Shown in pieces: positions 1-7,495 of a DNA stretch of 17,419 nucleotides (within the stretch, counting starts at the first letter, position 1; every line of letters starts with the position of its first letter). The DNA lies in assembly GCA_934463425.1 (NCBI GenBank), contig CAKSJP010000032.1, positions 1-17,419 of the forward strand. The letters run 5' to 3'. Origin of the DNA: an uncultured Ruminococcus sp. Lineage in GTDB: Bacteria; Bacillota; Clostridia; Oscillospirales; Ruminococcaceae. The notes below the pieces were generated by a model that was not told the DNA's origin, searched no databases, and saw only the letters and a list, made by a program, of their open reading frames with translations. The translations under genes and the position numbers were made by a program.

Positions 1-75
1 GAGGACTTGAACCTCCACCCCCTTGCGAGGACTAGCACCTGAAGCTAGCGCGTCTGCCAATTCCGCCATATCCGC
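1..75 (-). tRNA. tRNA-Leu (anticodon CAG), 3' end cut off by the window
   Basis: Read on the minus strand the sequence starts GCGGATATGGCGGAATTGG at position 75, a typical leucine tRNA start. The anticodon stem CTAGC/GCTAG (+ strand 32-36 and 44-48) encloses the seven-base loop TTCAGGT, giving anticodon CAG. A long variable arm (CCTCGCAAGGG type) marks a class II tRNA, and the T-arm GGTTCAAGTCC is present. Only the last bases of the T-stem and the 3' acceptor strand lie beyond position 1, so this is a window-edge truncation and not a pseudogene. A consensus promoter lies directly upstream on the same strand. Confidence 0.95.
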
Positions 76-108
76 ATTTTGCATGCCGTGTTTTCAGCGA
101 CAAGAATT

Positions 109-137
109 ATTATAGCACAACTCTTTCACTTTGTCAA
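109..137 (-). promoter_or_regulatory. sigma-A promoter of the tRNA-Leu
   Basis: On the minus strand a perfect -35 TTGACA (132-137), a 17-base spacer and a perfect -10 TATAAT (109-114) preceded by TGC (an extended -10) point at the tRNA-Leu. The expected start near position 102 gives a leader of about 27 bases before the mature tRNA. Confidence 0.85.
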
Positions 138-220
138 GCTTTTTTTTCGGATTTTTTCGTTTTTTTTCTGATTTTTTTGAGCATGCCAAAAAACGACGTG
201 TTTTCGGACTTTTCTGCTAC

Positions 221-249
221 TTGCACAAAATGCGGAACTGTGTTATAAT
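221..249 (+). promoter_or_regulatory. sigma-A promoter of the cysteine desulfurase-thiI operon
   Basis: TTGCAC (221-226), a 17-base spacer and a perfect TATAAT (244-249) lie about 80 bases upstream of the first gene. The promoter is divergent from the tRNA promoter. The bases between them (138-220) are a very T-rich stretch with no recognisable gene. Confidence 0.85.
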
Positions 250-331
250 GGTAGAGCATTCTGAACGCCCGGCATAGCGGATGCATTTCGCTGCCGAAGC
301 GTATCTTGACCACGTTATGGGGGAAATGAAT

Positions 332-1462
332 ATGGAACATTATCTGGATAATGCAGCGACTACGAAGCCTTGTGCTGAAGCGGCGGCGGCAGTGATGAGC
401 TGTATCTCGTCACACTATGGCAATCCGTCCTCGCTCCACCGGAAGGGTCTGGAGGCACAGCATGAGATGGAGTACGCCCGCAATCAGCTTGCGGGTGCTC
501 TGGGCTGTAAGCCCCAGGAAATTGTTTTTACTTCCGGCGCAACAGAAAGCACCAATCTGGCATTGTGCGGTGCAGCAGCCGCTTATGGCAGAAAGCGGAA
601 AAAGATCATTACCAGTGCGGTGGAGCATGCTTCTGTGAAAGAAACGATGGCACACCTGGAGACACTGGGTTTTCAGATCGTGCAGGTCTGTCCTGATGGG
701 AACGGCATATATCATGCAGAGGATTTTCTACGGGAAGCAGACAAGGATACCTGTCTTATCAGTATTATGCTGGTCAACAACGAAAACGGCTATCGTATGC
801 CTGTTGAAGATGTGTTCCGCATATTGAAACGGCGCGACCCGGAAATCATCACCCATTGTGATGCAGTGCAGGGCTTTTTGAAAATCCCGTTTAAGACCAG
901 AACGCTTTGCGCAGATCTGGTCTCCGTCAGCGGGCATAAGGTACATGCGTTAAAAGGCGCAGGCGCATTATATGTCCGGCACGGTGTTCGTCTGAAACCG
1001 GTGCTTTTCGGAAGTCATCAGGAAAGAGGGCTGCGTCCGGGAACGGAAAGTGTTCCGCTGATCGCAGCATTTGGCGCAGCAGCGGAAAAACTGGCATCGA
1101 CTACAGAATTGCGTTATACACAGGTATCTGCACTGCGCAGCAGTCTGATCGCACAGCTTCGGGAAATGGAGGATGTTGTGATCCGGGAGATCCCGGGTGC
1201 TTCTCCCTATGTGCTGAATTTTTCTCTGCTGGGCTATCGTTCTGAGATCGTCCTGCATTTTTTGGAACAGCGCGGCGTTTTTGTATCCAGCGGTTCGGCA
1301 TGCTCTAAAGGGGCAAGCAGCGGCGTTTTAGAAACATTCGGTGCTAAACCGGCAGAGGTGGACAGTGCTCTGCGCATCAGCTTTTGCGCGGAGAATACAG
1401 AAGAGGATATTGCAGCTCTGGTACAGGGCTTGAAAGAGGCACAGAAAGAACTGATGCACTGA
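332..1462 (+). CDS. cysteine desulfurase (NifS/IscS class, PLP-dependent)
   Basis: Removes sulfur from L-cysteine as an enzyme-bound persulfide, leaving alanine, and hands the sulfur to acceptors. Visible family marks, numbered from the ATG at 332: the N-terminal YLDNAATTKP, the SGATES phosphate-binding region (68-73), VEHAS with the PLP-stacking His99, the D177-x-x-Q180 pair (DAVQ), SGHK with the Schiff-base Lys203, RPGTE, and the mobile-loop nucleophile Cys324 in SSGSACS. The 376 aa length is normal for the family. The in-frame ATGs at 281, 317 and 326 are less likely, because GGGGGA at 319-324 is spaced correctly only for 332. Thirty-one bases after its stop the thiI gene begins, so the natural partner is ThiI in tRNA 4-thiouridine formation. 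Whether it also serves iron-sulfur clusters or thiamine cannot be told from the window. Confidence 0.93.
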   Translation: MEHYLDNAATTKPCAEAAAAVMSCISSHYGNPSSLHRKGLEAQHEMEYARNQLAGALGCKPQEIVFTSGATESTNLALCGAAAAYGRKRKKIITSAVEHASVKETMAHLETLGFQIVQVCPDGNGIYHAEDFLREADKDTCLISIMLVNNENGYRMPVEDVFRILKRRDPEIITHCDAVQGFLKIPFKTRTLCADLVSVSGHKVHALKGAGALYVRHGVRLKPVLFGSHQERGLRPGTESVPLIAAFGAAAEKLASTTELRYTQVSALRSSLIAQLREMEDVVIREIPGASPYVLNFSLLGYRSEIVLHFLEQRGVFVSSGSACSKGASSGVLETFGAKPAEVDSALRISFCAENTEEDIAALVQGLKEAQKELMH

Positions 1463-1493
1463 AAATCTGTTTTCAACAGAAGGAGTAGAGAAT

Positions 1494-2672
1494 ATGGCAA
1501 AAGAATTGATTTTGGCAAAATATGGCGAGATGGCACTGAAAGGACTGAACCGCGGCACATTTGAGGACATCCTCATGAAAAATCTGCGCCGCCGTCTGAA
1601 AAAATTCGGTGCGTTTAAGCTGACCCGTGCACAGTCTACCATTTATATGGAACCGCTGTCGGAGGATATCGACCTGGATGAGGTGCTGGAGCACTTGCAG
1701 ACCGTGTTTGGCATTGCAGCGCTGTGCCGCGCCTGCACTTGCGAAAAGACAATGGAGGATATTTCGGCAAAGGCTGTCCCTTATCTGGAAGAGGTTTTGC
1801 AGGGTGCAAGTACTTTTAAAGTAGAGGCAAAGCGGGCAGACAAGGCATTTCCGCTGAAATCCCCGGAGATCTGCATGGAACTGGGCGGCATTCTTCTGGA
1901 TGCGTATCCGCATCTGTCTGTGGACGTGCATCATCCGGATGTGACGGTCATGGTGGAAATCCGTGATACCCATGCGTTTGTCCACGGGGCAAACCTCAAG
2001 GGCGCAGGCGGCCTCCCGGTAGGAAGCAGCGGAAAGGCGCTGCTGCTGCTGTCCGGCGGCATTGACAGCCCGGTGGCGGGCTACCGCATGGCGCGCCGCG
2101 GTGTACATATTTCCGCGATCCACTATATCAGCCCGCCTTATACTTCAGACCGTGCACAGGAAAAGGTGGAGCAGCTCTGTCAGGAACTGACACCGTACTG
2201 CGGCAATATCGCCTTTTTCTGTGTTCCCTTTACGGAAATTCAGGAAGCGATCAAAACCTATTGTCCGGAGGAATATTTTACAGTAATCATGCGGCGGCTG
2301 ATGATGGAGATCGCCCAGAAAATCGCCGCAAAGGACAATTGTCTGGCACTGATTACCGGCGAAAGCGTGGGACAGGTGGCGAGTCAGACTATGCAGGCAA
2401 TTGCCTGCACAGATGCTGTCAGCAGGATCCCTGTATTCCGTCCGCTCATTGGCTCGGATAAGACAGAGATCGTAGAAACTGCCCGGATGATCGGCACATT
2501 TGAGACCTCCACACTGCCCTATGAGGATTGCTGCACTGTCTTTACGCCGAAGCACCCGAAGGTGCGCCCGTCTCTGGCAGAGGTGGAAAAGGCACAGGCA
2601 AAGTTTGATTTTACTGATATGATCCATAAGGCGGTAGAAGGCACAACCATGAAAGTGTTTGAACTGAACTGA
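1494..2672 (+). CDS. thiI: tRNA uridine 4-sulfurtransferase ThiI
   Basis: Adenylates uridine 8 of tRNA and replaces the oxygen with sulfur from a cysteine desulfurase persulfide. In some bacteria it also feeds sulfur into the thiamine thiazole. Residues 1-165 contain the N-terminal ferredoxin-like and THUMP RNA-binding region (start AKELILAKYGEMALKGLNR). The PP-loop ATP-pyrophosphatase follows, with LLLLSGGIDSPVAG around 183-196, and MRRLMMEIA and ITGESVGQVASQT further on. The protein ends after the AANH domain at 392 aa with no rhodanese domain, as in the Bacillus form, so sulfur must come directly from the neighbouring desulfurase. The conserved DCC motif (DCCTVFTPKHP) is present near the C-terminus. 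AAGGAG at 1480-1486 is well placed for the ATG at 1494. It forms an operon with the upstream desulfurase gene. Confidence 0.96.
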   Translation: MAKELILAKYGEMALKGLNRGTFEDILMKNLRRRLKKFGAFKLTRAQSTIYMEPLSEDIDLDEVLEHLQTVFGIAALCRACTCEKTMEDISAKAVPYLEEVLQGASTFKVEAKRADKAFPLKSPEICMELGGILLDAYPHLSVDVHHPDVTVMVEIRDTHAFVHGANLKGAGGLPVGSSGKALLLLSGGIDSPVAGYRMARRGVHISAIHYISPPYTSDRAQEKVEQLCQELTPYCGNIAFFCVPFTEIQEAIKTYCPEEYFTVIMRRLMMEIAQKIAAKDNCLALITGESVGQVASQTMQAIACTDAVSRIPVFRPLIGSDKTEIVETARMIGTFETSTLPYEDCCTVFTPKHPKVRPSLAEVEKAQAKFDFTDMIHKAVEGTTMKVFELN

Positions 2673-2761
2673 ACAAACTTTCGGATGACTTCTTTTTCCT
2701 CGGATTTTTGCATTGAAAAGCACGATTGCCTAACTCGTTTGATGGAGAGGTGCTGCGAAAT

Positions 2762-3343
2762 ATGGCATATACATTGTTAGATGAAAAAAAAGTGTGTCGT
2801 ATTTATCAAGACACTGAAAAAACACTTGACAAAACCCTCACGCATATTGTACAATTATTAGATGGAGAACATCAGACCATTGCCACGGCAGAAAGCTGTA
2901 CCGGCGGACTGTTGTCACAGCTGATCACCTCTGTTCCTGGTGCGTCTCATGTGTTTGAACTGGGACTGTGCACTTATGCGGAGCGGATGAAAACGAAACT
3001 GCTGGATGTTCCGGCGGCGCTGATCGCGGCACATGGTGTGGTGAGTGCAGAGGTGGCATCTGCTATGGCGCAGGGCCTGTTTCGGCAGTCGGATGCAGAT
3101 CTCTGTCTCTCTGTGACCGGTCTGGCGGGTCCCGGCGGCGGAACGCCGGAACAGCCTGTAGGAACGGTCTATGCAGGGATACGATATAGAGGGCAGGAGG
3201 CAGTCATGCACTTGCAGCTTTGGCGATACGGGCTGCGCACACGAAAGGAAATCCGTCTGGGGACGGCAGTGTGCGTATTTGGTATGGCAGAACGTATCCT
3301 GATGGAGGAAACAGAATGCAGGAAGAAGAAAAATCTGCTGTAA
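2762..3343 (+). CDS. CinA C-terminal-domain protein, nicotinamide-nucleotide amidohydrolase (PncC-like)
   Basis: A stand-alone CinA-C domain, the family that hydrolyses nicotinamide mononucleotide to nicotinate mononucleotide and ammonia in NAD recycling. The catalytic motif AESCTGG (43-49, Ser45) and the second signature VTGLAGPGGGTPEQPVGTV are both intact. The start is taken at the ATG at 2762, preceded by GGAGAGG (2744-2750). An in-frame start at 2726 has no good ribosome binding site. The first ~35 residues precede the usual domain start and have no match I recognise. The C-terminus ends in a Lys-rich tail whose codons overlap the start of the next gene by 28 bases, so the two are probably translationally linked. 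No N-terminal molybdopterin-binding half of full-length CinA is present. Confidence 0.9.
   Translation: MAYTLLDEKKVCRIYQDTEKTLDKTLTHIVQLLDGEHQTIATAESCTGGLLSQLITSVPGASHVFELGLCTYAERMKTKLLDVPAALIAAHGVVSAEVASAMAQGLFRQSDADLCLSVTGLAGPGGGTPEQPVGTVYAGIRYRGQEAVMHLQLWRYGLRTRKEIRLGTAVCVFGMAERILMEETECRKKKNLL
2826..2855 (+). promoter_or_regulatory. promoter-like sequence inside the start of the pncC-like gene
   Basis: A perfect TTGACA (2826-2831) is followed after 18 bases by TACAAT (2850-2855), inside the coding region. No in-frame ATG or GTG follows closely, so transcripts from here would serve the downstream sortase genes and not a shorter amidohydrolase. It may be chance; the spacing and hexamers are good but the position is unusual. 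Confidence 0.3.
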
Positions 3344-4641
3344 TTCCAGAAGGATCGGCAGCATCGGAACACCCGGCAGATGTTTCTGAAGCAGCAGAGG
3401 AAAAAACAAAGGACGGCAGTGAAGCAGAGGTGGAGATGGAATCGCAGGACAAGATCCAGGCGATCCGTACCAGCTTGTTTCATATTGCACAGGAAGAAGA
3501 GGAAGAGGCGGTGTCTCTTCGGGTGGCATATCAGATCCGGCAGGTAAAGGATCAGAAAGAACATCCGGAAAAGTATCCGCCGCCTCCGCCCCGTGTGCCG
3601 CCGAAACCGAAAAAGAAAACCGCAGGGCAAAAACTGCTGGGACTTTTTCCGCAGCGCGGCGATCCCGCCGGAGAAGTGGTGCGAAAGAGCATTTTTCTTT
3701 TTTCAGCGGCAGTTTTTCTGGTCTGCATCGTGCTGATCGTGCTGTATTTTGTGGATATTCTCCGTGCAGACAAAATGTATGAGGATATCGGCACGAATTA
3801 TCACGCCAATCTTTCGGCACAGACCACAACGGCGACGCCGGTGACACAGCTGGAAGAGGAAACACCGACAGAAAAGATCTATACGCTTTTGCCTGGTGCG
3901 GCAGAGCTGCTGGCGATGAACGATGAGATCAACGGCTGGATCACCATTCCGGATACAAAGGTGGACTATCCGGTGCTGCACCATTTGAATGATGAACCGG
4001 GAAATGAGTATTACCTTTACCGGAATGTGCAGAAAGAAGATTCCAAGCCTGGTTCGATCTTTTTGGACTCCCGCTGCTTTTTCGATGATGTCGGCGCAGA
4101 CGGCACACTGCAAACGCCCAATTCAGACAATCTGATCATTTATGGGCACAACATGCGTGACCTGTCTATGTTTGGTACGCTGAAATATTACCGTACCGAA
4201 GAAACCTATTACGATGAACACCCAATCATCCAGCTCAATTCCAATTATGAGACCTATCAGTATAAAATCTTCGGCTATTTCATTGCAGATGCCGAGGACA
4301 AGACGGATACCCGGTTTGAATATTGGAATGAGATCAATTTTTCGGGTGAGAAGGAATTTTATAATTATGTCAATGAGGTCAAGCGGCGGACGCTTCGCAT
4401 CACAAATGTGGATGTCACCTATGGCGATCAGCTGCTGACGCTCTCTACCTGCAATAATGCCTTTGATACGGCTCGCCTGGTAATCGTGGCGCGGCGTGTG
4501 CGGGACGGAGAAGATCCCAATGAACGGATCGCCGGAAGCATTCCCAATCCGAATATCAAATGGCCCAATGTGTATTATCTGCGGCATGAAAAGACATACA
4601 ACCCCGATGCGCCCTTTGCACCGTATGGACAAGGGGACTGA
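3316..4641 (+). CDS. class B-type sortase with long N-terminal cytoplasmic extension
   Basis: A cysteine transpeptidase of the sortase family that would join a sorting-signal protein to the cell wall or to another protein. The 441 aa protein has an acidic N-terminal region (EEEEE at 60-64), a proline block (YPPPPPRVPPKPKKK, about 87-101), one membrane helix (about 125-148) and an extracytoplasmic sortase domain (about 195-400). The catalytic triad is visible: His278 in IIYGHNM, Cys379 in LTLSTC and Arg387 before LVIVARR. The inserted helix region between His and Cys fits class B. The start at 3316 follows GGAGG (3304-3308) by seven bases; the in-frame ATG at 3220 lies deep in the preceding gene. 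The ~124-residue cytoplasmic head is far longer than in ordinary sortases. Substrate unknown; no LPXTG/NPQTN-type protein is seen here. Confidence 0.9.
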   Translation: MQEEEKSAVIPEGSAASEHPADVSEAAEEKTKDGSEAEVEMESQDKIQAIRTSLFHIAQEEEEEAVSLRVAYQIRQVKDQKEHPEKYPPPPPRVPPKPKKKTAGQKLLGLFPQRGDPAGEVVRKSIFLFSAAVFLVCIVLIVLYFVDILRADKMYEDIGTNYHANLSAQTTTATPVTQLEEETPTEKIYTLLPGAAELLAMNDEINGWITIPDTKVDYPVLHHLNDEPGNEYYLYRNVQKEDSKPGSIFLDSRCFFDDVGADGTLQTPNSDNLIIYGHNMRDLSMFGTLKYYRTEETYYDEHPIIQLNSNYETYQYKIFGYFIADAEDKTDTRFEYWNEINFSGEKEFYNYVNEVKRRTLRITNVDVTYGDQLLTLSTCNNAFDTARLVIVARRVRDGEDPNERIAGSIPNPNIKWPNVYYLRHEKTYNPDAPFAPYGQGD

Positions 4642-4661
4642 TGGAAATGAGGAATCATATC

Positions 4662-5468
4662 ATGAAGAAATGGCAAAGCGGCGCAGTTGCCGCGGCATTG
4701 GTATTTTCTATTTTTGCCACCGGATGCGGCGCGCAGATCGATCAGAATGCCAGCATCGCGACTTCTGTACCGGCCACAGAGGCACCTACAGAAGCGGCGA
4801 CTGCGGCGCCGGAACTGACAGAGCGTGCAAAGAAGCTTTTGGCACAGAATCCGGATACCGTGGGCTATGTCACCATTGATGGTACACAGGTGGATAATCC
4901 GGTGGTACAGACCGGAGACAATGAGTATTACCTGGATCACGGCTTTGATGGCCAGGAGTTTCGTGCCGGCACTGTATTTATGGACTGTACAGATACCTTT
5001 GGCGCATATCCGGACCAGTGGTCAGAAAACATTGTCCTCTATGGTCACAACATGGCGGACAATACGATGTTTGGCTCGCTGCGCCGTTATCGCCAGGATC
5101 CGTCTTATTATAAGGAGTCGCCCTTTATCACATTCAGTTCTAACTATGCAGACTATACTTATGTGATGGTAGGACTGATTATCACTGGCGGTGATGCGGA
5201 TTCGGATTTTAAGTACTGGCAGATGGAAGAACTGGATGACAAGTCTGCGTTTGACAGCTATATGGGCTCGGTCAATTCCAAGAATATGATCGACAATCCC
5301 ATTGATGTGCAGTACGGAGACAGTCTCCTGACGCTGTCGACCTGTTACTCAGATGAGGATAACTCTCGTTTTGTAATTGTGGCACGGCGGCTTCGTGACG
5401 GCGAGGACACTGCTTCAATGCTGAAAACCATTCAGGGAAGCAGTGAGACGACCGCTGCACAGGAGTGA
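4662..5468 (+). CDS. class B-type sortase with lipoprotein signal peptide
   Basis: Second sortase directly behind the first. From the ATG at 4662 (TGAGGA at 4648-4653, spacing eight) the 268 aa product starts MKKWQSG, has a hydrophobic stretch and then FATGC, a lipobox-like site with Cys22. An acidic, Ala/Thr/Pro-rich linker (about 28-52) follows, then the sortase domain. His129 (VLYGHNM), Cys228 (LTLSTC) and Arg236 (SRFVIVARR) complete the triad. It is clearly a paralogue of the preceding protein but lacks the cytoplasmic head. A start at 4641, sharing one base with the upstream stop (TGATG), would add seven residues and is possible. Lipid anchoring is inferred from the lipobox, whose -3 residue is Ala instead of the usual Leu. 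A non-cleaved membrane anchor is the alternative. Confidence 0.88.
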   Translation: MKKWQSGAVAAALVFSIFATGCGAQIDQNASIATSVPATEAPTEAATAAPELTERAKKLLAQNPDTVGYVTIDGTQVDNPVVQTGDNEYYLDHGFDGQEFRAGTVFMDCTDTFGAYPDQWSENIVLYGHNMADNTMFGSLRRYRQDPSYYKESPFITFSSNYADYTYVMVGLIITGGDADSDFKYWQMEELDDKSAFDSYMGSVNSKNMIDNPIDVQYGDSLLTLSTCYSDEDNSRFVIVARRLRDGEDTASMLKTIQGSSETTAAQE

Positions 5469-5584
5469 CACGACCGGGAGGAATGCCTCTCCGGTACTTC
5501 TGTGCAGCAAATGGACTGATGAAAATCGGTCCCGGAGCGTTTTTTCAGAAAACGCTCGCATCAATACCCGGTTTTTAACCGGTA
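5454..5584 (+). other. array of four consecutive RNA hairpins between sortase and spoIID-like genes
   Basis: Four stem-loops fill the gap almost without spacers. Hairpin 1 (5454-5508): outer arms GCTGCACAGGAGT and ACTTCTGTGCAGC pair over 13 positions with one G-U, enclosing an inner stem ACCGGGAGG/CCTC-T-CCGGT with an AATG loop. It spans the sortase stop codon. Hairpin 2 (5513-5532): GGACTGAT/ATCGGTCC closed by a GAAA (GNRA) tetraloop. Hairpin 3 (5535-5557): GAGCGTTTT/AAAACGCTC with a five-base loop. Hairpin 4 (5565-5584): TACC-C-GGTT/AACCGGTA, a few bases before the ribosome binding site GGAG (5590-5593) of the next gene. None is followed by a U-tract as a normal terminator would be. No known riboswitch consensus was recognised. 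A role in processing, stability or translation control is inference. Confidence 0.6.
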
Positions 5585-5600
5585 AAAATGGAGTTTTGAT

Positions 5601-6719
5601 ATGAAAGCACGTTACCCACAAATGGGTATTGCACTTGCGGCTGCGGTGTTGCTGGCAGGTACCTGTGCAGTAAATGCATATGCCGTGCCGGAAACAGATA
5701 CCACAGGTACTAGTACTGCAGTATCTGAAACGGGTTCGGCAGCAGCAGGAACCGCAGAAGAAAGTAACGATACCATGTGGAAAGCTGAGATTTCAGATTA
5801 CGATTCCAGCTTATCATTGGTACAGTATGAAGAAGTTAAGCCGTCAGAAGAGCAGGCTGCTGCAATCGAGAGTGCGACGGCACCTCGGGAATCTGCAGCG
5901 ATGGCGTCCTCTGGCGCAGCAGGAAGTGCAAACATCGGTATGGCTGCTTCTCTGGCAGCTTCCGTAGAGGCCGGTCAGTTTGCCTTCACTACTTATGGAT
6001 ATGGACATTGTGTAGGCATGAGCCAGAACGGTGCGAATTACTATGCATCTTATGGCGGCTATGACTACCAGTCGATTTTGTTTCATTATTTTCCCGGTAC
6101 AACACTGGTGCAGGAGAGTGCAGACAGCACGATCACAGCAAACGGTGTGACCGGCAGCTATGTGGATATCATTTCGCAGATCGTATATAACGAAATGAGC
6201 TCTACCATGCATCCGGAGGCCATGAAGGCACAGGCAATTGCCGCTTATTCGTACATTATGTTTAACGGCGGCAGCGTAAATAATGTGATCCTGAAGCCGA
6301 ATCCGCCGCAGAATGTTATCGACGCAGTTTCTGCAGTAGCCGGACAGGCACTGTATTATAACGGAGACTATGCTTTGACTGTCTACGGCGCATCCAGCGG
6401 CGGCGCTACCGCAAGCTCGGGTGATATCTGGGGCAGACAGTATGACTATCTGGTCAGTGTTCCCTGTGAATATGATGCGGAATATGATCCCTATTATGGT
6501 GTGGTCACCTATATGTCTGTGGATGAAGTGCGCGCCCGGATCCAGAATGCCTACGGCGTTTCTCTTTCCTCAAATCCGTCCAACTGGATTCAGCTGGAGG
6601 TTGGGGACAGTGGTTTTGTCCGTTCTGTCAATATCGACGGACAGAAAACAGTAAATGGTGATGCATTCAGTGGTGTGCTGGGACTCTTGAGTGCCCGGTT
6701 TGCCTATGTATGCAGATAA
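5601..6719 (+). CDS. secreted SpoIID/LytB-domain protein, conserved blocks in permuted order
   Basis: SpoIID-type proteins are peptidoglycan lytic transglycosylases acting outside the membrane, best known in engulfment during sporulation; LytB relatives assist autolysins. The 372 aa product begins with a signal peptide (about 1-28, likely cut after AYA). A low-complexity Ala/Ser/Glu linker (about 29-125) follows. Next comes the block TYGYGHCVGMSQNGANYY (131-148) with FHYFPGTTL, and then the core IVYNEMSS with the candidate catalytic Glu198, HPEAMKAQAIAAYSY (204-218), SGGATASSGDIWG and YLVSVP (283-288). It ends LGLLSARFAYVCR. In SpoIID/LytB proteins I know, the GHGVGMSQ block comes last; here it is first. 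Start ATG 5601 with GGAG 5590-5593. No promoter was seen; transcription may come from the sortase operon. Cysteines of the mature protein are only 137, 289 and 371. Confidence 0.85.
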   Translation: MKARYPQMGIALAAAVLLAGTCAVNAYAVPETDTTGTSTAVSETGSAAAGTAEESNDTMWKAEISDYDSSLSLVQYEEVKPSEEQAAAIESATAPRESAAMASSGAAGSANIGMAASLAASVEAGQFAFTTYGYGHCVGMSQNGANYYASYGGYDYQSILFHYFPGTTLVQESADSTITANGVTGSYVDIISQIVYNEMSSTMHPEAMKAQAIAAYSYIMFNGGSVNNVILKPNPPQNVIDAVSAVAGQALYYNGDYALTVYGASSGGATASSGDIWGRQYDYLVSVPCEYDAEYDPYYGVVTYMSVDEVRARIQNAYGVSLSSNPSNWIQLEVGDSGFVRSVNIDGQKTVNGDAFSGVLGLLSARFAYVCR

Positions 6720-6811
6720 ATTAAGAAAATAACCAGAAGGTACAGAAGTTGTAACTGTTCGGAATGCTGTCTAAAAAATTGTTTCGGGAATCATCTGGCA
6801 GGGAACTGTCA

Positions 6812-6817
6812 TATAAT
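6812..6817 (+). promoter_or_regulatory. probable -10 element upstream of the zinc-ribbon gene
   Basis: A perfect TATAAT lies 46 bases before the next start codon, in a gap of 144 bases after the spoIID-like gene. The -35 region 17 bases upstream (AATCAT) is poor, so the promoter may need an activator or may be weak. No clear terminator was found between the spoIID-like stop and this site. Confidence 0.45.
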
Positions 6818-6863
6818 AGCATTACCGGAAGATGACAATGTACTTTTATGGAGGAGAAAACAA

Positions 6864-7439
6864 ATGGATTTTCGTGATCAGTTTCGGAAAATGAGCGACG
6901 ATGTAGGGAAGATGGCAAGAGAAGTTGCCGATACTTCCAAAAAGGCGACTGCCCGTGCACGGGTGCGCCGCATGATCAACAGCTGCAACGATTCGCTCCA
7001 GACCATTTATCAGGAAATTGGTTCCCGTTATTTTGTGGAGAACCAGTGCAATCCGGAAGAACAGTATGAGGGTCTGTTTCAGCAGGCCTCTGATCTGATC
7101 GCGCAGATCGACGTACTGAAATCTGAACTGGCAGGACTGGATAATGCCAGTATTTGTCCGGAGTGCGGATCTCGAGTAAGTGATGGACAGAAGTTCTGTC
7201 CGGAGTGCGGCCATAAGAATGAATCCTATGGCAAGTGGAAGGCAGAGGCAGAGGCGGCAGAAGCTGCCCGCCGTGCAGCGAAAGAAGCAGAACAGGCTGA
7301 GCGTGAAGCGCGCAAGTCTGCACAGGCTGCACCGTCTGCAGTGTACGATACCACTGCAGAGACTGTTTCGGATAACGAGACAGCAGAAGCCGCTTCCGCA
7401 GCAGATGCAACTGCATGCAGCGGTGATGAAGTACAGTAA
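6864..7439 (+). CDS. coiled-coil / double zinc-ribbon protein of unknown function
   Basis: A 191 aa soluble protein with three parts. Residues 1-95 are charged, helical and probably coiled-coil. A zinc ribbon made of two CPECG knuckles (CPECGSRVSDGQKFCPECGHK, Cys98, 101, 112, 115) sits in the middle. Residues about 125-160 form a very Ala/Glu/Lys-rich helix, followed by an acidic Ala/Thr/Ser tail. There is no signal peptide or membrane helix. Proteins with a helical N-terminus and a paired zinc ribbon are common in Clostridia, but I cannot assign a role. The ribosome binding site GGAGGAG (6850-6856) is strong. It probably forms its own transcript, from the -10 at 6812 to the terminator at 7496-7538. 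Confidence 0.8.
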   Translation: MDFRDQFRKMSDDVGKMAREVADTSKKATARARVRRMINSCNDSLQTIYQEIGSRYFVENQCNPEEQYEGLFQQASDLIAQIDVLKSELAGLDNASICPECGSRVSDGQKFCPECGHKNESYGKWKAEAEAAEAARRAAKEAEQAEREARKSAQAAPSAVYDTTAETVSDNETAEAASAADATACSGDEVQ

Positions 7440-7495
7440 AACGATGTTACACACAGAAAAATAAAGAGAGCTTGTTGGACTGCGTGTATTCGGAA

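Noticed and set aside
1..75. tRNA pseudogene
   Set aside because: All visible arms pair properly and a consensus promoter is upstream; the missing 3' part is simply outside the window.
138..220. T-rich stretch between the tRNA and desulfurase promoters as a terminator
   Set aside because: Runs of T are interrupted by CGGA/CTGA and no stable GC stem precedes them; both flanking genes read away from this region.
2915..3865. 316-residue open frame on the - strand across the pncC-like and first sortase genes
   Set aside because: It lies opposite two well-supported genes that overlap each other, and is a low-complexity Pro/Ser/Leu/Phe translation with no family resemblance.
5454..5584. c-di-GMP (GEMM) riboswitch in the hairpin array
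   Set aside because: A GAAA tetraloop stem is present, but the conserved GEMM core sequences around it are absent, so only an unassigned structured region is reported.
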